Positions 48,793-58,013 of a DNA stretch of 64,000 bases are shown piece by piece. The stretch is from Paraburkholderia sp. (GTDB lineage Bacteria; Pseudomonadota; Gammaproteobacteria; Burkholderiales; Burkholderiaceae). The notes beneath the pieces are model-generated. The model made no database searches, was not told the origin of the DNA, and was given only the letters and a program-made list of their open reading frames with translations. A program made the position numbers and the translations under genes. Within the stretch, counting starts at the first letter, position 1. Every line of letters starts with the position of its first letter. The stretch covers positions 149,609 through 213,608 of the forward strand of contig NZ_JAPWKB010000006.1 of the NCBI RefSeq assembly GCF_028283785.1, written 5' to 3'.

Positions 48793-49815
48793 GTGTGGCA
48801 CTTTCCGACCGCAGTTCCCGCATCGCTCGGCGCATGGGCCGTGTTTTTCAGCGTGCTCGTCACGCAACTCGGCGTGCCCGTCCCCGCCGCGCCGATGCTG
48901 ATGCTGGCCGGGACGATGGCCGCAATGGGTCAGGTGTCGTGGGTGTCGGTGTTTTGCGCCGCGATCGGCGCGGCGTTGATCGCGGATTCGTCGTGGTTCT
49001 TCGTCGGGCGTGTGCGCGGGCGGCGTCTGCTCAACTATCTGGTGCGTTTTTCGTTGTCGCTCGATACGACCGTGCGGGTCGCGCGTAACGTGTTCGAACG
49101 TCACGGCGCGCCGATTCTGACCGTCGCGAAGTTTCTGCCGGGGCTCGGTCTGATCTCGGCGCCGCTGCTGGGTACGACCGGTATCGCGGTCGGTGTATTC
49201 CTGCTGTGGGACGCCGTCGGCGCAACGCTATGGGCAGGCGTGTGGCTGATCGGCGGGGCGGCGCTGCACGATCAGATCGTCCAGTTGATGCTGCTGGTGC
49301 GCCAGAACGGCGGCACGATTTTCGATGCGTTCGCGGTGATCGGCGCGGTGGTGTTGCTGTATCGATGGATACGCCGGCTGCAATTCCGGCGCTGGCTCGC
49401 GCAGACGCGCATCAACCCCGATCAGCTTGACGAAATGATGCGTTCGAACGCGCCGCCGCTGATTTTCGACGCGCGGCCGCGCAGTGTCCGCGACAAGGAA
49501 GCGTACCGGATCGCCGGTGCGTATCCGCTCGATCTCGACTCGCCGGGGCAACTCGATCCGGCCTTGCTCGCGCATCCGATCGTCGTGTATTGCGTCTGTC
49601 CGAACGAGGCGACTGCGAAGCGCATCGTCGGTCAGTTGCATCGCAAGGGCATTCACCATGTCCGCGCGCTGAAGGGCGGACTCGATGCGTGGGAGAAGCG
49701 CGGTTATCCGCTGGAACCGCTGCCCGACGACTTCTATTCGTCGGGGGGGCACCTGACTCGCAAGGTTGCCGGCGAGCCAGGCGAGTACACGGTCAGGGCC
49801 GAACTGCCGGGCTGA
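48793..49815 (+). CDS. DedA-family membrane protein fused to a rhodanese domain
   Basis: The product has 340 residues from the GTG at 48793 (VWHFPTAV..). Residues 1-200 are a DedA/VTT domain with the family pattern (VTQLGVPVPAAPMLMLAG, then KFLPGLGLISAPLLG with the conserved arginine-equivalent loop and a late GGAALHDQI). Residues about 215-320 are a rhodanese-like domain with the active-site Cys loop VYCVCPNEATA and GGLDAWEKRGYPLE. DedA proteins move lipids or maintain membrane potential; a rhodanese tail would put sulfur transfer or a redox switch at the membrane. Confidence 0.88.
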   Translation: MWHFPTAVPASLGAWAVFFSVLVTQLGVPVPAAPMLMLAGTMAAMGQVSWVSVFCAAIGAALIADSSWFFVGRVRGRRLLNYLVRFSLSLDTTVRVARNVFERHGAPILTVAKFLPGLGLISAPLLGTTGIAVGVFLLWDAVGATLWAGVWLIGGAALHDQIVQLMLLVRQNGGTIFDAFAVIGAVVLLYRWIRRLQFRRWLAQTRINPDQLDEMMRSNAPPLIFDARPRSVRDKEAYRIAGAYPLDLDSPGQLDPALLAHPIVVYCVCPNEATAKRIVGQLHRKGIHHVRALKGGLDAWEKRGYPLEPLPDDFYSSGGHLTRKVAGEPGEYTVRAELPG

Positions 49816-49842
49816 CCGTCGCGCCATCTACATGGCAAGGTC

Positions 49843-49868
49843 GCCGCGCGCATCGCTTGCCGCGCGGC
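49843..49868. terminator. Weak hairpin between convergent genes
   Basis: GCCGCGCG and CGCGCGGC pair around a 10-nt loop, with only TCCTT following, in the 74-bp space between the DedA and phospholipase stops. Confidence 0.4.
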
Positions 49869-49889
49869 TCCTTCACCTGACAACCTGCG

Positions 49890-52037
49890 TCAGATCGAGA
49901 CCGTCACCGGCGCAACCGCCGCCGGGTCGCTGATGCTCGGACGGCCGTTTTCGACGTGACCGGCGAGTCGGCGCACAAAACTGTCGTCGTCGCGGCTGGT
50001 CACGCTCAGGTCGTACCAGTGATGGCTCGACGCCAGCACCCACGCTTCCTCCAGCACGCCGCCCGCCGGCACCAGCACGGCACGCGAGCGCGCTCCATAC
50101 GCGTTGTCCGTGACCGTCAGACGGGCAATGCCGCCGCCCGCATTGCTGAACTTCAGGAACACGTTGCCGTTCGCGACGTCGTATTGCGCCTTGATTTCCG
50201 GCACCGCAGGACCGTTGCGACCGGCCAGACCGGCCGTTTGCGTGTGCGTCGTCACGCGCGCATTGCCCGCGAATTTGCGGACGAATCCGTTCGGACCGAA
50301 CACGTCGAATGCATAGACACCGCTGGTGGTCGTCAGGTCGAAGCTTTCGCTGAGCGACTTGCCGGCTTCGACGGTATAGCGCCACGGGCCGTCGGTGCGA
50401 TTGGTCGCGTACACGTAGAAGTGCGCACCCTGGTCGCCGCTGTTCGCGAGGTCGATCGTGAAGGTGTTCTGCTTCACGTCCGCGTGACCGTTCACATGCA
50501 ACTCATACGGCAACGCGCGTGCGAAGCGAATGCCGCTTTCCTGCGGATCGATCGCGCCGGGCGTGGCGGGAACGGTCGGTGCGGGCTGCGTGGCGCACTG
50601 GTTGTCGGCGAGACTTTTGTAGTTGCTCGTGTCCGGCAGCGGCGGCATCTTGGAGTCGGGCGTGCGGAAGTCGAACGCGGTCGTCAGATCGCCGCACACC
50701 GCGCGTCGCCATGCCGTGATATTCGGCTCCTGCACGCCGAAACGCGCTTCGATAAAGCGGATCACCGACGTGTGATCGAACACCTGCGAGCACACGAAAC
50801 CGCCCTTGCTCCACGGCGACACGATCGTCATCGGCACGCGCGGTCCGAGCCCGTAAGGCAGGCCGTCGGCGGTATAGCTGCCGCCGCGCGCCGGGTTCAC
50901 CACCGTATGAATTTCGCCGTCGGTGCTGACGGTGGACTTGCCTTGCGCGGCCGTCGTGGCCGGTTGCGGCGGCACCATGTGATCGAAGAAGCCGTCGTTC
51001 TCGTCGTACATGATGAACAGCACGGTCTTGCTCCACACGTCCGGATTCGACGTCAGCGCGTCGAGAATCTGCGACGTGTATTCCGCGCCGTAAGCGGGCG
51101 TGTATTTCGGATGCTCGGAGTACGCGGCGGGCGGGCAGAGCCACGACACTTGCGGCAACCGGTTCGCCAGCACGTCGGCCTTCAGGTCGTCGATCGTGCG
51201 GACTGTTTGCGCGCGTTCATACAGCGGCGAGCCCGGTTGCGCGTTGATGAAGTTCGTGAAGTTTTGCAGGATATTGGTGCCGTAATTGCCGTTCAGCGGA
51301 TCGGCACCCGTCAGGCCCTGCTGATAGATCTGCCACGAGATGCCCGCGGTCTGAAGGCGTTCCGGATACGTCGTCCACGACAGCAACTGATAGTTCGGCG
51401 GACCGTCGCCGTCGACGTAATCGTTGTTGTCGAGCAGCGGACCGCCGAACGTGCCGGTCGGATCGACCGTGCCCGTCATCAGATACGAGCGGTTCGGATG
51501 CGTCGGTCCCGGCAGCGAACAGAAGTACGCGTCGCAGACGGTGAACGCATCGGCCAGTGCGTAGTGAAACGGGATATCGCTGCGAAGGTGATAGCCCATC
51601 GTCATGTCGGTCTTGTTCGCCGGCCACTGATCGTAACGGCCCGCGTCGATCGCGGCATGCGTCGCATACCAGCTGTGATCGAGATCGCCGACGCACTGCG
51701 CGCTGGTGGTCGCGGTGTTCAGATGGAACGGCAGCACCGGCGTCGTCGCATCTTCTTTCGACGGCTGATACCAGACCGGTTTGCCGCTGGGCAGCGGCAC
51801 CGGAAAGCGGTCGTTGTAGCCGCGCACACCGCGCAGGTGACCGAAATAATGGTCGAACGAGCGGTTTTCCTGCATGAACACGACGATATGCTCGACGTCG
51901 CGAATCGTACCGGTGCGCGAATTCGCGGGCACCGCGAGCGCATTGCGGATCGACTCGGGAAGCGCGGTGAGGGCGGCGGCAGCGCCGGCAGACGATGCGA
52001 CGGTCTGCAGGAAACGGCGACGGCTAGTTGATGTCAT
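49890..52037 (-). CDS. plcN: Phosphocholine-specific phospholipase C, Tat-exported
   Basis: The 715-residue protein has a twin-arginine signal (SRRRFLQT at 5-12), a phosphoesterase domain beginning EHIVVFMQENRSFDHYFGHLRG (first part EHIVVFMQENRSFDHYFG), and two C-terminal DUF756-type domains. The pattern is that of non-haemolytic PlcN/PlcH, which hydrolyse phosphatidylcholine and sphingomyelin and are virulence or phosphate-scavenging factors. It lies 59 bp downstream of a small lipoprotein gene on the same strand. PlcN versus PlcH cannot be fixed by eye. Confidence 0.94.
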   Translation of the reverse strand: MTSTSRRRFLQTVASSAGAAAALTALPESIRNALAVPANSRTGTIRDVEHIVVFMQENRSFDHYFGHLRGVRGYNDRFPVPLPSGKPVWYQPSKEDATTPVLPFHLNTATTSAQCVGDLDHSWYATHAAIDAGRYDQWPANKTDMTMGYHLRSDIPFHYALADAFTVCDAYFCSLPGPTHPNRSYLMTGTVDPTGTFGGPLLDNNDYVDGDGPPNYQLLSWTTYPERLQTAGISWQIYQQGLTGADPLNGNYGTNILQNFTNFINAQPGSPLYERAQTVRTIDDLKADVLANRLPQVSWLCPPAAYSEHPKYTPAYGAEYTSQILDALTSNPDVWSKTVLFIMYDENDGFFDHMVPPQPATTAAQGKSTVSTDGEIHTVVNPARGGSYTADGLPYGLGPRVPMTIVSPWSKGGFVCSQVFDHTSVIRFIEARFGVQEPNITAWRRAVCGDLTTAFDFRTPDSKMPPLPDTSNYKSLADNQCATQPAPTVPATPGAIDPQESGIRFARALPYELHVNGHADVKQNTFTIDLANSGDQGAHFYVYATNRTDGPWRYTVEAGKSLSESFDLTTTSGVYAFDVFGPNGFVRKFAGNARVTTHTQTAGLAGRNGPAVPEIKAQYDVANGNVFLKFSNAGGGIARLTVTDNAYGARSRAVLVPAGGVLEEAWVLASSHHWYDLSVTSRDDDSFVRRLAGHVENGRPSISDPAAVAPVTVSI

Positions 52038-52096
52038 CGAATATCACCTTCTGCGGGGAGGAAGAGTAGCGCGCGACGCGCGCCGGGGGAATCCGG

Positions 52097-52411
52097 TCAG
52101 TTGCTGGTGTTCGCGGCGGAGTCGCCGGGCGCGTAGTGGATGACGGGGGCGACTTGCTGGCTGTCGGCGGCGAGCGTCGCCTGCATGTCTTGCGCGATAC
52201 CGGGCGCGTTCGCGCGGGCGAATGCGTCCGCGTCGGACGGTACGTTGGACGTGCCGGTTTGCGGTGATGCAATCGCTGCGTCCTGCGTGGTGTCGTTCGC
52301 CGTGACGGCGTTCGATGCGCTGGCGGAAGCATTGTCGTCGGCGCCGCATGCACTGAGCATGGCAACGCAGGCAAGCGTCAGGACGCTTGCCAATACGGTG
52401 TCTCTTCTCAT
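52097..52411 (-). CDS. Small lipoprotein of unknown function
   Basis: The 104-residue protein has a lipoprotein signal: MRRDTVLASVLTLACVAM then LSAC with C22 as the lipidation site. The mature part is Ala/Asp/Ser-rich with a short acidic start (GADDN). It precedes the phospholipase C gene by 59 bp on the same strand, so it may be co-transcribed with it. No family recognised. Confidence 0.7.
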   Translation of the reverse strand: MRRDTVLASVLTLACVAMLSACGADDNASASASNAVTANDTTQDAAIASPQTGTSNVPSDADAFARANAPGIAQDMQATLAADSQQVAPVIHYAPGDSAANTSN

Positions 52412-52745
52412 GTTCGCAACCTGTGTTCTTGATAGCGAGTGCATTCTGCAGATCTTTCAAGAAATAATTGTGAAACGTTTGCGAGCACGAAAATGCGTGC
52501 AAATAGCAGCTAAAAGGCAAATGAAAGCTTCGTTGGGTGAGCGAACGCACCGAGCCCGATACGCTGAAAGCGATCGGAGATGCGTCACGTGCGGAGTGCT
52601 TTAGCGGCTGGCGGTATCTGAGCGGATCACGCGCTAACGCGACGTCAAAGCGCGGCTTCACGTGATCTGCAAAGGCGTTTTACGCACATTGAAGTAATCG
52701 CGGCTGCGATCCATGAAACAATCTTCTGGTAATTCGAGGGGTGAC
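52412..52745. other. Gene-free divergent region
   Basis: A 334-bp region between the divergent lipoprotein and LysR genes. The part at 52430-52530 is AT-richer and probably holds the lipoprotein/phospholipase promoter. I see no clear operator or small gene. Confidence 0.5.
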
Positions 52746-53744
52746 ATGGATACGTTTCACAACATGCGGGTCTTTCTCCGCGTCGTCGATGCGGGCAGCT
52801 TTACGGGTGCCGCGCAGCGTCTTCACTCGACCACCGCACAGGTCTCGCGCTCGGTGTCCGATCTGGAGTCGCATCTGCGCACGCGTCTGCTCAATCGCAC
52901 GACGCGCCGTCTCGCGCTGACAGAAGCCGGCGAGCGCTATCTGCATCGCTGCGAGCAGATTCTCGCGTGTGTCGATCAGGCCGAGGGCGAGGCCGCCGAT
53001 TCGCATGCGCGCCCGTCGGGCAAGCTGAAGGTGCATGCGATGACGAGCTTCGGCCAGCACTATCTGATTCCCGCGATCAACGCGTACCAGCAGCGCTATC
53101 CGGATGTGCGCGTGGAACTGACGCTGTCGCATCATCTGCCCGACCTGATCGAGGAAGGCTTCGATATTTCGTTGACGGTGGCGGCGGGCTTGCCGGATTC
53201 GTCGCTGGTGTCGCAGCAACTGGGCAGCGGTTTCAGCATCGCGTGCGCGTCGCCGGACTATCTTCGCGCGCGTGGCGTGCCGTTGACGCCCGCCGAATTG
53301 CGCGAGCACACGTGTCTTCAGATGGTGACGACCGTATTCGCCGCCGATACCTGGCGCTTCGACGGTCCGAACGGCGAAGAAACGTTTTCGCCCAGTAACA
53401 CTGCGTTCAGGATCAACAACGCGGAAGCGCTGGCGGTAGCGGTCAGCAAAGGGATGGGCGTCGGCGTGGTGCCGATCTATTCGGCGATCGCCGGTCTGCG
53501 TAGCGGCGAACTGGTGCGCATTCTTCCCGACTACGTATCGCAACGCATGACGATTCATGCGCTCTATCCGTCGCGTCAGTATGTCGATTCAAAAGTGCGG
53601 ACGTGGGTGGAGTTTTTGCGCGAGTATCTGCCGGTCGTGCTCGACAACGATAAAGCCGAGTTGTGCAATTTCGCGTGCGCGCAGCCGCTCGACATACCGG
53701 CTGTTTCCGATGTCGAACAGACAACGGACGCACTCGGCGTGTGA
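52746..53744 (+). CDS. LysR-family transcriptional regulator
   Basis: The 332-residue protein has an N-terminal winged helix (1-60; SFTGAAQRLHSTTAQVSRSV) and a C-terminal effector domain of the CrgA/DsdC type with PSGKLKVHAMTSFG at its start. The ATG at 52746 (MDTFHNMRVFLRV) matches family N-termini. It is convergent with a PEP-mutase/ICL-family gene 28 bp away and divergent from the lipoprotein/phospholipase pair. Its target is unknown. Confidence 0.92.
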   Translation: MDTFHNMRVFLRVVDAGSFTGAAQRLHSTTAQVSRSVSDLESHLRTRLLNRTTRRLALTEAGERYLHRCEQILACVDQAEGEAADSHARPSGKLKVHAMTSFGQHYLIPAINAYQQRYPDVRVELTLSHHLPDLIEEGFDISLTVAAGLPDSSLVSQQLGSGFSIACASPDYLRARGVPLTPAELREHTCLQMVTTVFAADTWRFDGPNGEETFSPSNTAFRINNAEALAVAVSKGMGVGVVPIYSAIAGLRSGELVRILPDYVSQRMTIHALYPSRQYVDSKVRTWVEFLREYLPVVLDNDKAELCNFACAQPLDIPAVSDVEQTTDALGV

Positions 53745-53772
53745 GCTGTAACCCGCTGCGCGACGCTTACGC

Positions 53773-54600
53773 TTACGACCCGGAATCGCGAAACAGCGCG
53801 TTGAGTTGCTGACCCGACGCGGCATCCGCGAAGCCGTCGAATCGTCCTTGCGCGAGAGCCTGCGCGCCGCGCATAAAGCCGCCCCACGCGGCGCGTGCCA
53901 ATGCGCCGCCCACGCTGATCCGTCTGACGCCCAGCGCGGCGATCTCGTCCACGGTCAGCGTGCTGGCCGATCCCACCAGCAGATTCACCGGCTTCGACGC
54001 GACCGCCGCGACCACGGCCGCAATCTCGTCGCGCGTGCCGATACCCGGTGCGTACAGACAATCCGCGCCCGCGTCCGAATAGGCTTTGAGCCGCGCGATG
54101 GTGTCGTCGAGATCGGGATTGCCGCAGAAGAAATTCTCCGCGCGTCCGATCAGCATCGTGTCGCTGCCGTATTGATCGATCGCGCGACGCGCGGCACGGA
54201 TCCGTTCGACCGCGACGTCGATGCCGAACTGCGGCGCGGCGGCGTCGCCCGTCGAGTCTTCGATCGACAATCCCGCGACGCCGGTTTGCACCGCAAGCCG
54301 GACGCTTTCCGCGACACCGTCGGCGTCGGTCGCGAAGCCGTTTTCGAAGTCGGCGTTGACGGGTAGATCGGTCGCGATGACGATGTCGCGCAGATGCGCC
54401 AGCACCGCGTCGCGCGACACGCTGTTGTCCGCATGACCGAGCGACCACGCGAGGCCGGAACTGGTGGTGGCGAGCGCCTTGAAACCAAGGCTTTGCAGAT
54501 AGACCGCGCTGCCGGTATCCCACGGATTCGGCAACACGAAACAGCCCTGGTCGTGCAGCGCGCGGAAAGCCGCGCGCTTTTCAGCGATGGAGCGGGACAT
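53773..54600 (-). CDS. Isocitrate lyase / PEP mutase family protein
   Basis: The 275-residue protein has the PEP-mutase/ICL TIM-barrel pattern: LPNPWDTGSAVYL, NADFENGFA (metal-binding D and E) and IGRAENFFCG. The usual ICL cysteine motif KKCGH is not seen, so it belongs to the smaller oxaloacetate-decarboxylase/2-methylisocitrate-lyase-like subgroup. The ATG at 54600 is chosen over 54693, because MSRSIAEKRAAF starts the family homology. The reaction is unknown. Confidence 0.88.
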   Translation of the reverse strand: MSRSIAEKRAAFRALHDQGCFVLPNPWDTGSAVYLQSLGFKALATTSSGLAWSLGHADNSVSRDAVLAHLRDIVIATDLPVNADFENGFATDADGVAESVRLAVQTGVAGLSIEDSTGDAAAPQFGIDVAVERIRAARRAIDQYGSDTMLIGRAENFFCGNPDLDDTIARLKAYSDAGADCLYAPGIGTRDEIAAVVAAVASKPVNLLVGSASTLTVDEIAALGVRRISVGGALARAAWGGFMRGAQALAQGRFDGFADAASGQQLNALFRDSGS

Positions 54601-54717
54601 GAGCAACTCACGGTGGTGGGTGACCGATCTGAACGATCGGATTGCATTCATGGTAGCCGAGCTGCCCGGGTCACGCGCGGGCATGTCGCCCACTTTGCGC
54701 AGCTCGGACGTGACGCG

Positions 54718-55674
54718 CTAGCCGCCTTTCGCCGCGCCCGCGCAGTCCGCGATTTCATTCCATAGATGCAGTGCCGCATACGCGCGATACGGCCGCCAGT
54801 GGTCGGCCCGCGCGCGCAGTGCGGCCTTGTTCGCCATCGACGGATCGCGCGCGACCAGCGCCTGCAGCAAGACCAGATCGGTGCCGGGCCATGCGTCGGC
54901 ATCGCGCAACGCACGCATCGCCACGTATTCGACGGTCCACGGCCCGATGCCGGGCATCGCCAGCATCGCCGCGCGCAATGACGCGTGATCGACGTCCGGA
55001 TCGTCGAGCGGCATCGCGCCGGTCGCCACTTCATGCGCAAAATTTTGCAGTGCAGCAATCCGCTTGCCGGGCATGCCGATCTTGTCGAGATCTGCGTGGG
55101 CGAGTGCGTCGGGTGTCGGAAAACGCCACGCGGTATCGGGATGCGGATGATCGGTGATCGGCAGACCTGCGCGTTGCACGAGGCGTCCGATGATCGTCGT
55201 CGCGCCCTTGACGCTGACCTGCTGACCAACGATCGCGCGTACCACGAGTTCGAAACCGGACCACGCGCCCGGCACGCGCAAGCCGGGCACCGCGCGCGTC
55301 AACGGCGCAAACCACGGATCGCGGGCGAGATGCGCGGCAATCGCGGGCGCGTCGGCTTGCAGATCGAACATGCGCGCGACATGCCGCCCGATCGCGGTGC
55401 CATGACGGCTCGCCGCGCCGTCGATCTGCACGACGACGCACGGTTTGCTGGCGTGCGGTTTGACGCTGATCGTGCCCGCATCGCCGGCCCATTCGATTGC
55501 GCGGATATACGCGCCGTCTTCGACGGTTTCGACGCCGGGCGTCGCGCGGCCGCTAAAGAAACGCAGCACGCGCGCACTGTCGTAAGGTTCGATGAAAGGC
55601 AGCAGCAGACGTTTGCGCGGCGCGACGGCGTTGTGTGTGGAAGCCATGTCGGCCGGTTGCGCATCGGTGCGCAT
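54718..55674 (-). CDS. alkA: DNA-3-methyladenine glycosylase, AlkA-type
   Basis: The product has about 318 residues from the ATG at 55674 (55647 is an alternative). It has an N-terminal TBP-like AlkA domain, then helix-hairpin-helix GPD domain: GQQVSVKGATTIIGRL, PGIGPWTVEYVAMRA and the catalytic Asp in AWPGTDLVL. It removes alkylated bases in base-excision repair. It is 20 bp downstream of wspR on the same strand, so it may be read through from it; no functional link is obvious. Confidence 0.9.
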   Translation of the reverse strand: MRTDAQPADMASTHNAVAPRKRLLLPFIEPYDSARVLRFFSGRATPGVETVEDGAYIRAIEWAGDAGTISVKPHASKPCVVVQIDGAASRHGTAIGRHVARMFDLQADAPAIAAHLARDPWFAPLTRAVPGLRVPGAWSGFELVVRAIVGQQVSVKGATTIIGRLVQRAGLPITDHPHPDTAWRFPTPDALAHADLDKIGMPGKRIAALQNFAHEVATGAMPLDDPDVDHASLRAAMLAMPGIGPWTVEYVAMRALRDADAWPGTDLVLLQALVARDPSMANKAALRARADHWRPYRAYAALHLWNEIADCAGAAKGG

Positions 55675-55694
55675 CAGGTGGACGCCATCCGGCG

Positions 55695-56792
55695 TTACTC
55701 GCTGATCGCGACGCGATTCTTGCCGTCGCGTTTGGCGCGATACAGTCCGGCGTCGGCGGCTTCGATCAGGCTCGTCACGGGCGCGTCGAGCGTCGGCACG
55801 ACCATCGCCGCGCCGATGCTGATGGTGACCCAACCGGTCCCCGACCCCGAATGCTCGATACCGAGCGCTTCGATCGCGAGGCGGATCTTTTCCGCGAGCA
55901 GACGCAAGCCGCCCGCCGACATGCCCGGCAACACCACCGCGAATTCCTCGCCGCCGAAACGCGCCGCGAGATCGGGCGTGCGGCCGAGGCAGGTCGCGAC
56001 CGTATGCGCGATACGTTGCAGCACGACATCGCCGGCGACGTGACCGTAGGTGTCGTTGTAAGCCTTGAAATTATCGACGTCGATCATCAGGAAGCCGAGA
56101 CCGGTCTGATCGCGCGTGCCGCGTCGCCACTCGGCCGCCAGATATTGATCCAGATAACGACGGTTCGACAGGCCCGTCAGGCCGTCCGAGTGCGTCAGCC
56201 GTTGCAGTTCCAGGTTGGTCGCGAGCAGTTGCTGCTGCGATTGACGCAGCGCCTGATAAGCCTCGTCGCGCTGCAACAGGTTCATATACGAGCGCGAGTG
56301 GTAGCGAATCCGCGCGATCAGTTCGAGCCGGTCCGGCAGTTTCACCAGATAGTCGTTGGCGCCGGCAGCGAACGCCGCGCTCTTGACCAGCGGCTCTTCC
56401 TTGGTGGACAGCACGATGATCGGAATATCGCGGGTGGCCGGGTTTTGCCGGTACAGACGAACCAGCGTGAGGCCGTCGGTGCCGGGCATCACGAGGTCTT
56501 GCAGGATCACGGTCGCGCGGGTCTGCTCGGCGCAGGCCACCGCTTCTTCCGGCGACGCGCAATAGTGGAAATCGACGCCTGCTTCACCGACCAGCGCGAG
56601 CCGCACCGCTTCACCGATGATGGCCTGATCGTCGACCAGCAACACCATGATCGGACACTCGGCCGCGGGCGGGTTGTTCAGGATCCGCGACAACGCCTGC
56701 TCGACCGCGTGGTCCGGCGCGTCGGCCGTGTCGATGCGCGACTCGGCGTGCTTCGGCGTCGAGGTGTCAAGTTCCGGGTTGTAAAGGTTCAT
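55695..56792 (-). CDS. wspR: Response regulator with GGDEF diguanylate cyclase domain (WspR), intact
   Basis: The 365-residue protein has a receiver domain (about 48-170, phospho-acceptor D99 in QDLVMPG) and a GGDEF domain (about 205-365) with active-site GGEEF and the inhibitory RTPD five residues before it. Phosphorylated WspR makes cyclic-di-GMP and drives biofilm and exopolysaccharide synthesis. It is the last gene of the wsp operon and the only one with an unbroken frame. A 115-bp gap separates it from wspF, room for its own promoter. The ATG at 56792 is chosen; the upstream extension is not family-like. Confidence 0.94.
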   Translation of the reverse strand: MNLYNPELDTSTPKHAESRIDTADAPDHAVEQALSRILNNPPAAECPIMVLLVDDQAIIGEAVRLALVGEAGVDFHYCASPEEAVACAEQTRATVILQDLVMPGTDGLTLVRLYRQNPATRDIPIIVLSTKEEPLVKSAAFAAGANDYLVKLPDRLELIARIRYHSRSYMNLLQRDEAYQALRQSQQQLLATNLELQRLTHSDGLTGLSNRRYLDQYLAAEWRRGTRDQTGLGFLMIDVDNFKAYNDTYGHVAGDVVLQRIAHTVATCLGRTPDLAARFGGEEFAVVLPGMSAGGLRLLAEKIRLAIEALGIEHSGSGTGWVTISIGAAMVVPTLDAPVTSLIEAADAGLYRAKRDGKNRVAISE

Positions 56793-56907
56793 GGTGTTCA
56801 ACTGGGTGTCGGTGAAAGCATACGGTGCATGTTTGCGGTGCCCGTCGTCATGCCCGGGACGCTGCAGGTATCGCGGCAATCGCGGGTCGGGCGATGTCAA
56901 AGTCTTG

Positions 56908-57922
56908 TCATGGCGCGCCAAGCGCGACCACCAGCGCATCGGCGATGCGCGGCAGCGGCAGGATCGCGACCGCGGCATCGACGGCGGCGGCCGCTTTCGG
57001 CATGCCGTAGACCGCGCTGGTCGCCTGGTCTTGCGCGATCGTGTGATAGCCCTTCGTGCGCATCGCTTTCAGGCCGATCGCACCGTCGCGGCCCATGCCG
57101 GTCAGCAGCAATCCGATCGCGGGCGCGGTCCAGCGCGCCACCACGCTCTGAAAGAACACATCCACCGAAGGCCGGTACGGCGTATCGCGCGGCACGTCGG
57201 TATAGCCGAGCGCGTGGGCCGTTTTCAGATGCAGATGATCGTCGGTCGAGGCGAGCAGCACGATGCCCGCCTGCGGCCGGTCGCCCTCGCGCGACCCGCA
57301 CCGGCAACGCCGATTGCTGGTTCAGCCAGTCGGCCATGCCGGGCGCGAATGCGGCATCGACGTGCTGGACGATCACGATAGCGGCGGCAAAATGCTTCGG
57401 CAAGCCCGCGAGCAGCGTCGCCAGCGCGGCCGGGCCGCCCGCCGACGCGCCGATCGCCACCAGCGGCGTCGCGCGATCGGGCGGGCGCGGGCGGCGGCGC
57501 GGCGGGCGTCACCCGCTGCGGCGTGCGCTCCCGCACCAGCGCGCCGATCCGGTCGATCTTCGCGAACAGCATCGCGATGCCTTTCGCGGCGTCGGGACCG
57601 GCGAGCGCGGGCGTATCGACCGCGTCGAGCGCGCCTGCGCCCATCGCTTCGTACACGCGCCACGCGTTCGCGCCGACATCGACCGTCACGACCAGGATCG
57701 CGCACGGCGCGCGCTCCATGATCCGGCGGGTCGCCTCGATCCCGTCCACGTTCGGCATCACCAGGTCCATCAACACGACATCGGCCGCTGCACGCTGCAG
57801 AAGTCCAGCGCCTGCTGGCCGTCCTGCGCGACCCACAACACGTTATAGTCCGGCCGCGACGCGAGCGCACGGCGCAATGCTTCGACGGCAAGCGGTACAA
57901 CGTTGACGATGCCGATTTTCAT
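56908..57922 (-). pseudogene. wspF: CheB-type methylesterase/response regulator (WspF), three frame breaks
   Basis: The reading starts at MKIGIVNVVPLAVEALRR and continues across three frames: receiver to about 57800, DVVLMDLVMPNVDGIEATRR to about 57478, [19 protein letters not shown] to about 57290, and then [13 protein letters not shown].. to the stop at 56908. The pieces add up to the normal length (about 338 residues) with catalytic S in GASAGG, H in QHV and D in TGMGRDGA. Losses of 1-2 bases in GC runs explain each break. WspF normally resets the Wsp receptor; its loss in pseudomonads gives constitutive WspR activity. Confidence 0.85.
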
Positions 57923-58013
57923 ACGTGCCTCATTCGTCTTTTTACCCGCTCGGGTTGACGCGGGATCTGCGTGGTTTACGCGCGCCCGGCGCGCGTCTGC
58001 CCGGATTCGCGTG

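Noticed and set aside
49956..52031. 691-codon plus-strand frame opposite the phospholipase gene
   Set aside because: Shadow of a full-length, Tat-signal-bearing phospholipase C; composition is Arg/His/Val-rich without motifs.
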